This document shows, in pieces, positions 34,749 through 43,481 of a stretch of DNA of 64,000 nucleotides. Both the position numbers and the translations under genes were made by a program. The DNA comes from Myxococcus fulvus (GTDB taxonomy: Bacteria > Myxococcota > Myxococcia > Myxococcales > Myxococcaceae). Below the pieces are notes generated by a model. That model did not search any database. It saw only the letters and a program-made list of their open reading frames with translations, and was not told where the DNA came from. The number at the start of each line of letters is the position of its first letter. Position 1 is the stretch's first letter. The stretch is taken from NCBI RefSeq assembly GCF_900111765.1, contig NZ_FOIB01000001.1, positions 1,178,001-1,242,000 on the forward strand, read 5' to 3'.

Positions 34749-36084
34749 CGGTGACGCGGGCCACGGCGAAGAGGCTCATGCCCACCGGCAGCTTCACGTG
34801 GGCCTCGGCGCGCGCGAACAGCGGGGCCAGCGTGTCGTAGAGCTTGAGCTGGAGCTTGGGCACCGAGCGGCGGCGGAACAGGCGGCTGTTGACGAACCAG
34901 CCGGGCATGCCCACCAGGTTCATCCACTCCAGCTTCTCCACCTCGAAGCCGTTCTGCTCCAGCACCGCGCGCAGCGTGGCCGGCGTGTAGCGACGGTAGT
35001 GGCCCACCGCCTCGTCGATGCTGCCGAAGAGCTGCTCCAGCGCCGGCACCAGGATGAGCACGCGGCCCCCGGGCGCCAGGATCTGCCGGAAGCGGCGCAC
35101 CGCCGAGCCGTCATCGGGGATGTGCTCGAGCACGTTGGACAGCACGATGGTGTCCAACTGCTCCTTCTTCAGCGACTCCCAATCCGCCAGCGCCACGTCC
35201 GACAGGTACGGGCGCACGTGCGGACGGCCGCGGAAGAGGTTCTTGAGCCGGTCCACGTAGAAGCGGTCCACCTCCAGCGCGATGAGCAGCTCCGCGCCGG
35301 ACTCCAGCTCGCGCGTAATGGTGCCGATGCCCGCGCCGATCTCCAGCACGCGGCGGCCCAGGTGCTCGCGGAAGCGGCGGCCCAGCCACTGGTTGTAGTG
35401 CGTGGCCCCGTCCATGCGCTCCAGCGTGGTGTAGCCCTCGTGCTGGTTGTCCGCGTCGTCGCGCACGGTGGCGTAGCGCATCAGGGTGCGCAGCTGGGAC
35501 AGGCGCGCGGCGCGTGGACGGCGCGGCACCGCCTGCAGCGGAGGCAGGGAGACCTCGGTGAGCCGGTACAGCTGCGCGGCCAGCTTCACCACCAGCTCCG
35601 CGTCCACCGCGTCGTCGTCGCTGGTGAGCGTGACGGAGCGCAGCGCCTCCGTGCGGAACGCGCGCACGCCGCTGAGCGGGTCCGTCACCGCCACGTCCGT
35701 GACGAAGCGGGTGACCTGTCCCATCGCGCGCTCGGCCCACAGCTCGGGCGACAGCCCCATCGCGGCGCGGTGGCCGAAGACGGCGTCCGCGGTGTCATCG
35801 CGCAGGGGGCCCATGAGGGCCTCGTAGGCGTCCGCGGCGTAGGCGGCGTCCGGGTCCTGGAGCACCGTCACGGGGCTGGTCACGTGCGCGAGCGCCGCCC
35901 GGATGGCCGCGCCCTTGCCTCCTTGCACGTCCAGCACCCGCAGGCCGGGGCTCGACGCCACGTCGGGCCGTCCGGCTCCGGCGAGGACGACCTCGGCGCG
36001 GCCCGACAGCTCCCGGGCGAAGTGGGCGGCGGCATCCGCGGTGGAGGGGTCGAAGGGGATGATGACCGAATGCTGGAAGCTCAC
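34735..36084 (-). CDS. Fused GT2 (dolichyl-phosphate-mannose-synthase-like) glycosyltransferase and SAM methyltransferase
   Basis: About 449 aa from GTG 36084 (no clear ribosome site). Residues 1-205 look like a GT2 enzyme of the polyprenyl-phosphate sugar synthase group: GGKGAAIRAAL, the metal motif in VLQDPDAAY, DPLSGVRAFR and ELVVKLAAQLYRLTEVSLP. Residues about 215-449 are a class I methyltransferase: VLEIGAGIGTITREL, LDTIVLSNVLEHIPDDG and LAPGGRVLILVP. The GT could supply the lipid-linked sugar used by the GT-C enzyme encoded just downstream. The two domains are joined without a frameshift. It is divergent from the wzc-like gene. Confidence 0.8.
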   Translation of the reverse strand: MSFQHSVIIPFDPSTADAAAHFARELSGRAEVVLAGAGRPDVASSPGLRVLDVQGGKGAAIRAALAHVTSPVTVLQDPDAAYAADAYEALMGPLRDDTADAVFGHRAAMGLSPELWAERAMGQVTRFVTDVAVTDPLSGVRAFRTEALRSVTLTSDDDAVDAELVVKLAAQLYRLTEVSLPPLQAVPRRPRAARLSQLRTLMRYATVRDDADNQHEGYTTLERMDGATHYNQWLGRRFREHLGRRVLEIGAGIGTITRELESGAELLIALEVDRFYVDRLKNLFRGRPHVRPYLSDVALADWESLKKEQLDTIVLSNVLEHIPDDGSAVRRFRQILAPGGRVLILVPALEQLFGSIDEAVGHYRRYTPATLRAVLEQNGFEVEKLEWMNLVGMPGWFVNSRLFRRRSVPKLQLKLYDTLAPLFARAEAHVKLPVGMSLFAVARVTGGEA

Positions 36085-36301
36085 GTCGGGCTCACTAGCA
36101 CAGGCGCCCCGGATGCGCGCGGCCCCGCCTCGAAGAAGGGTGGGATGGGGGGCTTCCAGGCGGCGGCGGAACGATGGACAACCCGGGGCGGACACGGCAC
36201 GCTCGACGGTGATTTCCATGGGTGTGGGTGAAGGTCGGGGCCGGCGGGTGCCGGGCGCCGTCGCACCGCTCAGCGCCCGAGGGCTCCAGGAGAGACGAGA
36301 C

Positions 36302-38494
36302 GTGGATGGAACCGTGTTCGACCCGGCCGGTGGCACCGGCGGCCCGACGTCCGCGGGGTTGATGCTCCGCGCGCGGGCGCTGTGGCGGCGCAAGTGGGTC
36401 GTGCTCGGCGTGGCAGTGGTGGTGGCGGCGCTGTCGGCCGTCTACACGCTGCGCCAGCCCAAGGTCTTCTCCGCCAGCACGTCCCTCATCATCGACGTGA
36501 CGGCGCCGCGCTTCCTCGACGGCGAGGTCAAGGAGGTGATGGGCGAGGAGCGCAGCAACTACTGGTTCAACAAGGAGTACTACGCCACCCAGAGCGAAAT
36601 CATCACCTCGCGCGCGGTGGCCAGCCGCGTGGTGGACAAGCTGGGCCTGTCCACGGACGCCAGCTACCTGGGCGTCGCGCACCTCTCGGATGAGAAGACC
36701 CGCGTGCAGGCGATGCAGGGCGCGGACGCGGTGGGGCTGCTCCAGTCGCGCATCCGGGTGCTGCCCGCCAAGGACTCGCGGGTGATGAACATCGCGGTGG
36801 ACGACCTGGACGCGGCGCGCGCGGCGCTGCTCGCCAACGAGGTGGCCAACGCGTACATGGCGGAGAACCTGGCGCTCAAGCTGCGCATGACGGACGACGC
36901 GCGCAGCTGGCTGGAGAGTCGGCTGGAGGACCTGGAGAACACGTCCAAGGCGAGCGAGCTGGCCGTCTACGACTTCAAGAAGGACGCGGACATGCTGTCC
37001 ACGTCGCTCGAGTCGCGGATGAGCATCGTCAGCGACCGCATCAACAGCTACAACCTGAACCTCACCCAGGTGAGCACGCGCATCGCCGCGCTGCAGGCGC
37101 GCGTGGAGGCCATCCAGAAGCTGCGCAAGGCGTCCCCCGACGACGAGACGTGGGCGGAGGCGCTGCCGGGCGCGAAGGACGGGCCCATCCAGGACCTGCG
37201 CAAGAGCTACACGGACGCGCGCGTCGCGTGCGCGGAGCTGTCCGAGCGCTACCTGGCCGAGCACCCCAAGCTCCTGGAGTGCCAGGGCAAGCTCGCGGTC
37301 ATCCAGGCCGACTTCCTCAAGAGCCTGCGCAACGTGGTGCGCCTGGCGGAGACGGAGCTGTCGGAGGCGGAGGCGCAGCGCAAGAATCTGGTGAAGCTGC
37401 TCGACGAGGCCAAGGCCGAGGCCTTCCAGGTGAACAAGAAGTCCATCGAGTACGACCGGCTCAAGCGCGAGTCGGACAACAACCAGCGCCTGTACGAGCT
37501 GGTGCTCAAGCGGCTCAAGGACATCGAACTGTCCGGCCTCTTGCGCACCAGCAACGTGCGCGTGCTGGACCCGGCGCGTCCGCAGTTCGCGCCGGTCAAG
37601 CCCCACGTGAAGCGCAACCTGATGGTGGGCATGGTGCTCGGCCTGCTGGCGGGGCTGGGCGCGGCGCTGCTGTTGGACCTGCTCGCGAACACGGTGGCCT
37701 CGCAGGAGGACGTGGAGGGTCGGCTGGGGCTGGCGTTCCTGGGTGTCATGCCGCGCATCGAGGGCAACCGTCCGCCCAAGGACCGCGACCTCTTCGTGCA
37801 CCGCGAGCCCAAGTCGTCGGTGGCCGAGTGCTGTCGGGCCATCCGCACCAACCTGCTCTTCATGTCGCCGGACACGCCCTTCAAGACGCTGGTCGTCACG
37901 TCCAGCGGGCCGCAGGAGGGCAAGTCCACCACGACCATCAGCCTGGGCGTGGCGATGGCCCAGAGTGGCAACCGGGTGTTGCTGCTGGACACGGACATGC
38001 GCAGGCCCCGGCTGCACCGGGCCTTCGGGGTGCCCAACGATTTGGGCATCTCCTCGCTGGTGGTGGGCGAGGGCACGCTGGAGGCCGCGGTGAAGAGCAC
38101 CGAGGTCCCCGGACTCTTCCTGCTCCCGTGTGGCCCCCTGCCGCCGAACCCGGCGGAGCTGCTGCACACGCGCGCGTTCGCGGACCTGCTCAAGCAGGTG
38201 GCGGGGAAGTTCGACCGCGTCCTGCTGGACAGCCCGCCGCTCAACGCGGTGGCGGACGCGGCGGTGCTGGCCACGCAGGCGGATGGCGTGGTGCTGGTGC
38301 TCAAGGCGGGCAAGACGAACCGGGACTCGGCGCAGCGCGCGCTGCGCTCGCTGGCGGACGTGCAGGCGCGCATGTACGGCGCCGTCCTCAACGACGTGGA
38401 CCTCAAGGCCCCGGGCTATGGCGGTACGTACATCGCCTACCAGGGCTACGGGCAGTACGCCGAGGACCCCAAGGACCGGGTGGCGCAGTCGTGA
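36302..38494 (+). CDS. wzc: Wzz/BY-kinase fusion (Wzc/BtkB-like polysaccharide co-polymerase)
   Basis: 730 aa from GTG 36302, nine bases after AGGAGAG; ATG 36218 is a weaker option. The N-terminal membrane helix (WVVLGVAVVVAALSAVYTL) leads into a Wzz periplasmic coiled-coil domain. A second helix (LMVGMVLGLLAGLGAALLL, about 440-460) then leads to a cytoplasmic tyrosine kinase: Walker A SSGPQEGKSTTT, Walker A' LLLDTDMRRPRL and Walker B VLLDSPP. The tail has five Tyr within about 15 residues (YGGTYIAYQGYGQY), the autophosphorylation cluster. Such proteins set chain length and drive export in Wzx/Wzy systems; M. xanthus BtkA/BtkB are relatives. Confidence 0.9.
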   Translation: MDGTVFDPAGGTGGPTSAGLMLRARALWRRKWVVLGVAVVVAALSAVYTLRQPKVFSASTSLIIDVTAPRFLDGEVKEVMGEERSNYWFNKEYYATQSEIITSRAVASRVVDKLGLSTDASYLGVAHLSDEKTRVQAMQGADAVGLLQSRIRVLPAKDSRVMNIAVDDLDAARAALLANEVANAYMAENLALKLRMTDDARSWLESRLEDLENTSKASELAVYDFKKDADMLSTSLESRMSIVSDRINSYNLNLTQVSTRIAALQARVEAIQKLRKASPDDETWAEALPGAKDGPIQDLRKSYTDARVACAELSERYLAEHPKLLECQGKLAVIQADFLKSLRNVVRLAETELSEAEAQRKNLVKLLDEAKAEAFQVNKKSIEYDRLKRESDNNQRLYELVLKRLKDIELSGLLRTSNVRVLDPARPQFAPVKPHVKRNLMVGMVLGLLAGLGAALLLDLLANTVASQEDVEGRLGLAFLGVMPRIEGNRPPKDRDLFVHREPKSSVAECCRAIRTNLLFMSPDTPFKTLVVTSSGPQEGKSTTTISLGVAMAQSGNRVLLLDTDMRRPRLHRAFGVPNDLGISSLVVGEGTLEAAVKSTEVPGLFLLPCGPLPPNPAELLHTRAFADLLKQVAGKFDRVLLDSPPLNAVADAAVLATQADGVVLVLKAGKTNRDSAQRALRSLADVQARMYGAVLNDVDLKAPGYGGTYIAYQGYGQYAEDPKDRVAQS

Positions 38495-39750
38495 GCGTGA
38501 CGTTGACGGGAGCGGGCCTCCGGGTGTTGCACCTGGGCAAGTTCTATCCACCGGCGTCTGGCGGCATCGAGAGCCATGTCCAGACGCTGGCGCGCGCACA
38601 GGCGGCGCAGGGCGCGCAGGTGGAGGTGCTGTGCGCCAACCACTCGCGCGACTCGGGGAACACCAGCCACGAGTTCCACGGCAAGAGCCCCACGCATGAG
38701 GAGTGGGACGGGCTGGTGCGGGTGGTGAGGCTGGGGCGGCGCGCGTCGGTGGCGCGCATGGACGTGCTGCCGGAGCTGCCCGGGACGCTGCGGCGGATGC
38801 TCGCCCAGGGCGTGGACGTGGTGCACCTGCACACGCCGAACCCGACGATGCTGCTGGCGCTGGACATGATGCCCCGGCTGCCGGCCGTGTTCGTCACGCA
38901 CCACAGCGACGTCATCCGGCAGAAGGTCGCGGGCGCGCTGTTCCGGCCGCTGGAGCTGCTGCTCTACACGCGTGCGCTGCGAATCTTCTCGGACAGCGAG
39001 GCGTACATCGAGGGCTCCTCGCTGCTGAAGCTGTTCCGGAGCAAGGTGCGGGCGTTGCCGCTCGGCATCGACGTGGAGCCGTACCTGGCGCCGTCAGCGG
39101 AGGTGCTCGCCGCCGAGGCGCGCTGGCGTCAGGACTTCGCGGGGACGCCGCTGTGGCTGATGGTGGGGCGGCTCGTCTACTACAAGGGTCTGTTCACCGC
39201 GCTGGAGGCCCTGGCGAAGGCGCCGGGTCGGCTGGTGGTGGTGGGCGTGGGGCCGCTGGAGGCGGAGGGCCGTGCTCGCGCGAAGGCGCTCGGCGTGGAG
39301 TCCCGCGTGACGTGGGCGGGCTACCTGCCGCCGGCTTCGCTCATGGGGGCCTATCGCGCCGCCACCGCGCTCTGGTTCCCGAGCAACGCGCGCAGCGAGG
39401 CGTATGGCCTGTCGCAGGCGGAGGCGATGGCCAGCGGCCTGCCCGTGCTGAACACGGCGATTCCCCACTCGGGCGTCGCGTGGGTGAGCCGTCACGAGGA
39501 GACGGGCCTGACGGTGCCGGTGGGTGACGCGGACGCGCTGGCGCGCGCGGCGAAGCGGCTCGTGGAGGAGCCGGGGCTCGCGGAGCGGCTGGGCCGAGGG
39601 GCACGGGAGCGCGCGCAGGCGGAGCTGCGGCACGACGTGATGGCGACGCGCAGCCTGAAGCTCTACGCGGAGGCGCTGGGTCGTCCCGTGCCGGAGATGA
39701 CGGGGGCCGTGAGCGAGGTCCCCGCGCTCACCGGCACGGGGAGGGCCTGA
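38491..39750 (+). CDS. GT4 family glycosyltransferase
   Basis: 419 aa. The GTG start overlaps the kinase stop (GTGA). GT-B fold signs: KFYPPASGGIESHVQTLAR near the N-terminus (acceptor side), VVHLHTPNPTM, the start of the second domain at LWLMVGRLVYYKGL, and the donor-binding EAYGLSQAEAMASGLP (E-x7-E). It probably transfers a sugar from a nucleotide donor to the lipid-linked repeat unit at the inner face of the membrane. Coupling to the kinase gene places it at the head of a rightward block of four genes. Confidence 0.85.
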   Translation: MSVTLTGAGLRVLHLGKFYPPASGGIESHVQTLARAQAAQGAQVEVLCANHSRDSGNTSHEFHGKSPTHEEWDGLVRVVRLGRRASVARMDVLPELPGTLRRMLAQGVDVVHLHTPNPTMLLALDMMPRLPAVFVTHHSDVIRQKVAGALFRPLELLLYTRALRIFSDSEAYIEGSSLLKLFRSKVRALPLGIDVEPYLAPSAEVLAAEARWRQDFAGTPLWLMVGRLVYYKGLFTALEALAKAPGRLVVVGVGPLEAEGRARAKALGVESRVTWAGYLPPASLMGAYRAATALWFPSNARSEAYGLSQAEAMASGLPVLNTAIPHSGVAWVSRHEETGLTVPVGDADALARAAKRLVEEPGLAERLGRGARERAQAELRHDVMATRSLKLYAEALGRPVPEMTGAVSEVPALTGTGRA

Positions 39751-39759
39751 GACGCCCGC

Positions 39760-40884
39760 ATGCGCGCGCTGCACGTCTACAGCGGCAACCTCTACGGAGG
39801 CATCGAGTCCTTCCTCGTCGCGCTGGCGCGGGCGTCCTCGATTCACGCCGAGGGCACGACGCATGAGTACGCGCTGTGCTTCGAGGGGCGACTGTCGACG
39901 GAGCTGCGCGAGGCGGGCGCCACGGTCCACCTGTTGGGGAGCGTGCGGGTGGCGCGGCCCTGGACGGTGTGGCGCGCGCGGCGGGAGCTGGGCGCGCTGC
40001 TGAAGCGTGGCGGGTACTCGGTGGTCGTCTGCCACGCGGCGTGGCCGCAGGCCGTGTTCGGTCCCGTGGCGCGCGCGGCCGGTGTGCCGCTGGTCTTCTA
40101 CCAGCACGATGCCTTGTCGGGTGCGCACTGGGTGGAGCGCTGGGCCGGTGTCACCTCGCCGGACCTGGTGCTCGCCAACAGCGCGTACTCCGCGCGCTCG
40201 CTCGGCAGCGTCTATCCCCGGGCTCCGCATCGGGTGCGCCATCCGTTGGTGCAGGCGCCGGCGCGGGTTCCGGACTCCTCGGAGCGCGGGGCGCTGCGTG
40301 CCGAACTCGGCGCGGGCGACGATGACGTGGTCATCCTCCAGGCCTGCCGGATGGAGGCGTGGAAGGGACACCGGCTGTTGCTCGAGGCCCTGGGGCGCAT
40401 GCGCGAGGCGCGGGGCTGGCGACTGTGGGTGGCGGGTGGGGCGCAGCGCGAGGAGGAGACGCGCTATCTGGAGGGATTGCTCGCGCAGACGCGTGCGCTC
40501 GGCTTGGACGGGCGGGTGCGCTTCCTGGGGCAGCGCTCGGACGTGCCCCGGTTGATGCGCGCGGCGGACGTGCACTGTCAGCCCAACACGTCGCCGGAGC
40601 CCTTCGGTCTGGCCTTCGTGGAGGCGCTCCAGGCGGGGCTGCCCGTGGTGACGACGGCGCAGGGTGGGCCGCTGGAAATCGTGGACGAGACGTGTGGTCG
40701 GCTCGTCGTGCCCGAGGCCGGCGCGCTGTCCGCCGCGCTCCTGCGACTGGTGGTGGACGCGGAGGCGCGCCGCAAGCTGGGCGCGGGTGGGCCCGCTCGC
40801 GCGGCGGCGCTCTGTGCTCCGGAGGTCTTCCTTCAAGGCCTGGACGAGGACCTGCGCGTGGCCGTGTCGGGAGTCGAGGCGTGA
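39760..40884 (+). CDS. GT4 family glycosyltransferase
   Basis: 374 aa. N-terminal YSGNLYGGIESFLVALAR is the acceptor-side Gly loop. The Rossmann part includes QACRMEAWKGHRLLLEAL and the donor site EPFGLAFVEALQAGLP (E-x7-E). It starts at ATG 39760, nine bases after the previous gene, with GGGGAGGG somewhat far upstream. It probably adds one residue of the repeat unit; sugar and linkage cannot be inferred. Confidence 0.85.
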   Translation: MRALHVYSGNLYGGIESFLVALARASSIHAEGTTHEYALCFEGRLSTELREAGATVHLLGSVRVARPWTVWRARRELGALLKRGGYSVVVCHAAWPQAVFGPVARAAGVPLVFYQHDALSGAHWVERWAGVTSPDLVLANSAYSARSLGSVYPRAPHRVRHPLVQAPARVPDSSERGALRAELGAGDDDVVILQACRMEAWKGHRLLLEALGRMREARGWRLWVAGGAQREEETRYLEGLLAQTRALGLDGRVRFLGQRSDVPRLMRAADVHCQPNTSPEPFGLAFVEALQAGLPVVTTAQGGPLEIVDETCGRLVVPEAGALSAALLRLVVDAEARRKLGAGGPARAAALCAPEVFLQGLDEDLRVAVSGVEA

Positions 40885-42365
40885 GCGCGCCACGTCCGTC
40901 CTCCCGGCCTCAACTCCAGGGGCCGGGCGTGCTCGGGCGCAGGTACGTGCGCCGCGCGCCGGGCGCGCCGTTGGAGGTGGCGCCGCCGCAGCAGCCACGT
41001 CCGCCGTCGAAGGACGCACCGCCCGTCACGGCGTCGCGCACGGGCCTCCTGTCCTCGAACCGGCTGGTGCCGCTGTTCATCGGCGTGCTCGTCGCGTGTC
41101 AGCTCGCGCTGCTGGTGGAGGCCATCGCGCCCCTGCGGGTGCTGGTGCGCATCCTGGCGTTCGGGTTGAGCCTGGCGCTGCTGGTGCTCGTCCCCGGGCG
41201 CGGGGCGAGGCATCCGGCCGTGCCCTTCGTGGTGGGCTCGCTGGCCATCACCACGCTCAACTTCTTCCACCCGGGCACCGTCAGCCCGATGGCCGGCGCG
41301 GTGCAACTGGGCATCCAGTTGTCCATCATCGCGCCGTTGTTCTGGGTGACGCGGCTGTCCATCGACTCGCGCGTCTTCCGGCTCACCCTCACGCTGCTGT
41401 TCCTCTTCAACATGGCCAGCGCCTCGGTGGGCGTGCTCCAGGTCTACTTCCCCGGCCGCTTCCAGCCGGCCATGTCGGCCGCGGTGCAGGCGCAGGGGGA
41501 TTCCTATCTGCGCAGCCTGGAGTTCGAGACCGCCAGCGGCGCGCGGGTCTTCCGGCCCATGGGTCTGACGGACATACCCGGCGGCGCGGCGACGGGGGGC
41601 TTCTACGCGGTGCTGCTCGGCAGCGGCTTCCTCTTGTCCTCGCGCAAGGGCCTGTCACGCGCGCTGAGCGTGGTGGGCATCCTGGTGGGGCTGCTCTGTC
41701 TCTACCTGTGCCAGGTGCGCGCGATTGCGCTGACGCTGGGCGTCTGTCTGGCGGCGATGGCGGGCATGCTCGTGCTCACCGGCCGGGTGGCGCGGCTGGC
41801 GAAGCTGATGGCGGTGGTGGGCATGGCGAGCGTGTTCGCCTTCGGCTGGGCCGTGGCCGTGGGCGGCGACGCGGTGCAGAAGCGCTGGGACAGCCTGTTC
41901 GAGGCGAAGCCGGAGGAGGTCTACCACAGCAACCGTGGCCGCTTCCTGGAGGGCACCTTCGAGTACTTCCTGCCGGAGTATCCGCTGGGCGCGGGCCTGG
42001 GGCGCTACGGCATGGCCAACGCGTACTTCGGGGACAACTCCGACCCGGCGCAGCCGCCCTTGTGGGCCGAAATCCAGTGGACGGCGTGGGTCTACGACGG
42101 CGGCATCGTGGTGGTGGTGCTCTACCCCCTGGCGCTCCTGGCGACGATGGCGTGGGTGCTCCAGATGGCCCGACGGCGCCATGACTCCGGCGATGAGTTC
42201 TGGCTGTGGGGAAGCGTCATCTTCGCCTACAACCTGGGCGCGCTGGCCCTGACCTTCAGCTATCCGTTCTTCATGAGCCAGGTGGGCATGGAGTTCTGGT
42301 TGCTCAACGCGGCGCTCTTCGGCGCCTGGACGCATGCGAAGACCCTACACGCTCATCGCCGGTGA
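40881..42365 (+). CDS. wzy: O-antigen/exopolysaccharide polymerase (Wzy-like)
   Basis: 494 aa starting at GTG 40881, which overlaps the preceding stop (GTGA). A Pro-rich cytoplasmic leader of about 55 residues is followed by roughly ten membrane helices and a long periplasmic loop (PGRFQPAMSAAVQAQGDSYL ...). A late loop, SNRGRFLEGTFEYFLPEYPL followed by GAGLGRYGMANAY, matches the conserved region of Wzy/O-antigen ligase proteins. Position in a Wzx/Wzc cluster favours polymerase over ligase. The next gene begins 32 bases before its stop. Confidence 0.8.
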   Translation: MSAPRPSSRPQLQGPGVLGRRYVRRAPGAPLEVAPPQQPRPPSKDAPPVTASRTGLLSSNRLVPLFIGVLVACQLALLVEAIAPLRVLVRILAFGLSLALLVLVPGRGARHPAVPFVVGSLAITTLNFFHPGTVSPMAGAVQLGIQLSIIAPLFWVTRLSIDSRVFRLTLTLLFLFNMASASVGVLQVYFPGRFQPAMSAAVQAQGDSYLRSLEFETASGARVFRPMGLTDIPGGAATGGFYAVLLGSGFLLSSRKGLSRALSVVGILVGLLCLYLCQVRAIALTLGVCLAAMAGMLVLTGRVARLAKLMAVVGMASVFAFGWAVAVGGDAVQKRWDSLFEAKPEEVYHSNRGRFLEGTFEYFLPEYPLGAGLGRYGMANAYFGDNSDPAQPPLWAEIQWTAWVYDGGIVVVVLYPLALLATMAWVLQMARRRHDSGDEFWLWGSVIFAYNLGALALTFSYPFFMSQVGMEFWLLNAALFGAWTHAKTLHAHRR

Positions 42366-43476
42366 TTTCGTCGCCACGGGTGGAATGGACCGCGCCAACC
42401 TGGCCCTCGCGCACTGGCTGGCGAAGCAGGGCGGCCCCGTGCGGTTGGTGGCCCACCGCGTGGCGGACGAGCTGCTCGGCTTCCCCAACGTGCGCTTCGT
42501 GAAGGTGCCCAAGCCCGCGAACTCCTATCTGCTCGGCGAGCCGCTGCTGGCCGCGATGGGCCGGGCGTGGGCGCTGCGCACGCGCGCCGAGGGCGGCCGG
42601 GTGCTCGCCAACGGCGGCAACTGCGTCGTGCCCGGCGCCAACTGGGTGCACTACGTGCACGGGGCCTATGTCTCGGAGCACGTCGGCGGAGTGCTGCGTC
42701 AGGTGAAGGGCCGCGTGGGCCACGCGCGCTTCGTGAGCGAGGAGCGCAAGGCGCTGTGGCGCTCGAACGTCATCCTGGCCAACTCGAAGCGCACGCGCGC
42801 GGACCTGGTGGCGGCCACGGGTGTTCCCGAGGCGCGGGTGCACGTCGTCTATTACGGCAACGACTCGGAGCGCTTCCATCCAGTGTCGCCCGAGGCCCGA
42901 CGCGCGGCGCGCGCGGAGCTGGGCTGGCCGGAGGACCGACGCGTGGCGCTCTTCGTGGGCGCGCTCGGCGACCGTCGCAAGGGCTTCGACTCCCTGTTCA
43001 ATGCGTGGGCGCGGCTGCACGCGCACGGGGACTGGGGCGTGGACCTGAAGGTGGTGGGCGTGGGCGCGCAGCGCGAGGCCTGGGAGCAGGAGGCGCGCGT
43101 GCAAGGCCTGGAGCGGCACATCGAGTTCCTCGGCTTCCGCAAGGACGTGCCCGTGCTGCTGTCCGCGGCGGACCTGCTGGTGTCCCCGACGCGGTACGAG
43201 GCCTACGGGCTGGGCGTCCACGAGGCGCTGTGCTCGGGTCTGCCCGCGCTGGTGAGTCGCTCGGCGGGCGTGGCCGAGCGCTATCCGACGGAGCTCGGGG
43301 GCCTGCTGCTGGATGACCCGGATGACGTGGACGCGTTGGTCCGCGCGCTGGAGTCGTGGCGCGAGCACGAGGCGGCGTGGGCTCCCCACGTGGCGGCCTT
43401 CTCGGAGCGGCTCCGCGCGTGGACGTGGGATGACATGGCCGCCGGCATCGTCCAGGTGATGGAGCGCGAGGGCTGA
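42334..43476 (+). CDS. GT4 family glycosyltransferase
   Basis: 380 aa. The N-terminus has GDFVATGGMDRANLALAHWL, a variant of the usual Gly loop. The second domain opens with VALFVGALGDRRKGFDSL and has the donor motif EAYGLGVHEALCSGLP (E-x7-E). The ATG lies inside the end of the wzy-like gene, an unusually long overlap of 32 bases that fits coupled translation. It is the last gene of this rightward block and ends 5 bases from the stop of a convergent glycosyltransferase gene. Confidence 0.85.
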   Translation: MRRPYTLIAGDFVATGGMDRANLALAHWLAKQGGPVRLVAHRVADELLGFPNVRFVKVPKPANSYLLGEPLLAAMGRAWALRTRAEGGRVLANGGNCVVPGANWVHYVHGAYVSEHVGGVLRQVKGRVGHARFVSEERKALWRSNVILANSKRTRADLVAATGVPEARVHVVYYGNDSERFHPVSPEARRAARAELGWPEDRRVALFVGALGDRRKGFDSLFNAWARLHAHGDWGVDLKVVGVGAQREAWEQEARVQGLERHIEFLGFRKDVPVLLSAADLLVSPTRYEAYGLGVHEALCSGLPALVSRSAGVAERYPTELGGLLLDDPDDVDALVRALESWREHEAAWAPHVAAFSERLRAWTWDDMAAGIVQVMEREG

Positions 43477-43481
43477 GCGCT

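Noticed and set aside
36095..38599. 834-codon open frame on the minus strand opposite the Wzc-like kinase
   Set aside because: No recognisable domain and an Arg/His/Leu-rich shadow composition; the plus strand has Walker motifs.
40881..42365. O-antigen ligase (WaaL) as the identity of the Wzy-like protein
   Set aside because: The folds are similar, but the gene lies between glycosyltransferases in a cluster with Wzx and Wzc and with no lipid A core genes, so polymerase is the better call.
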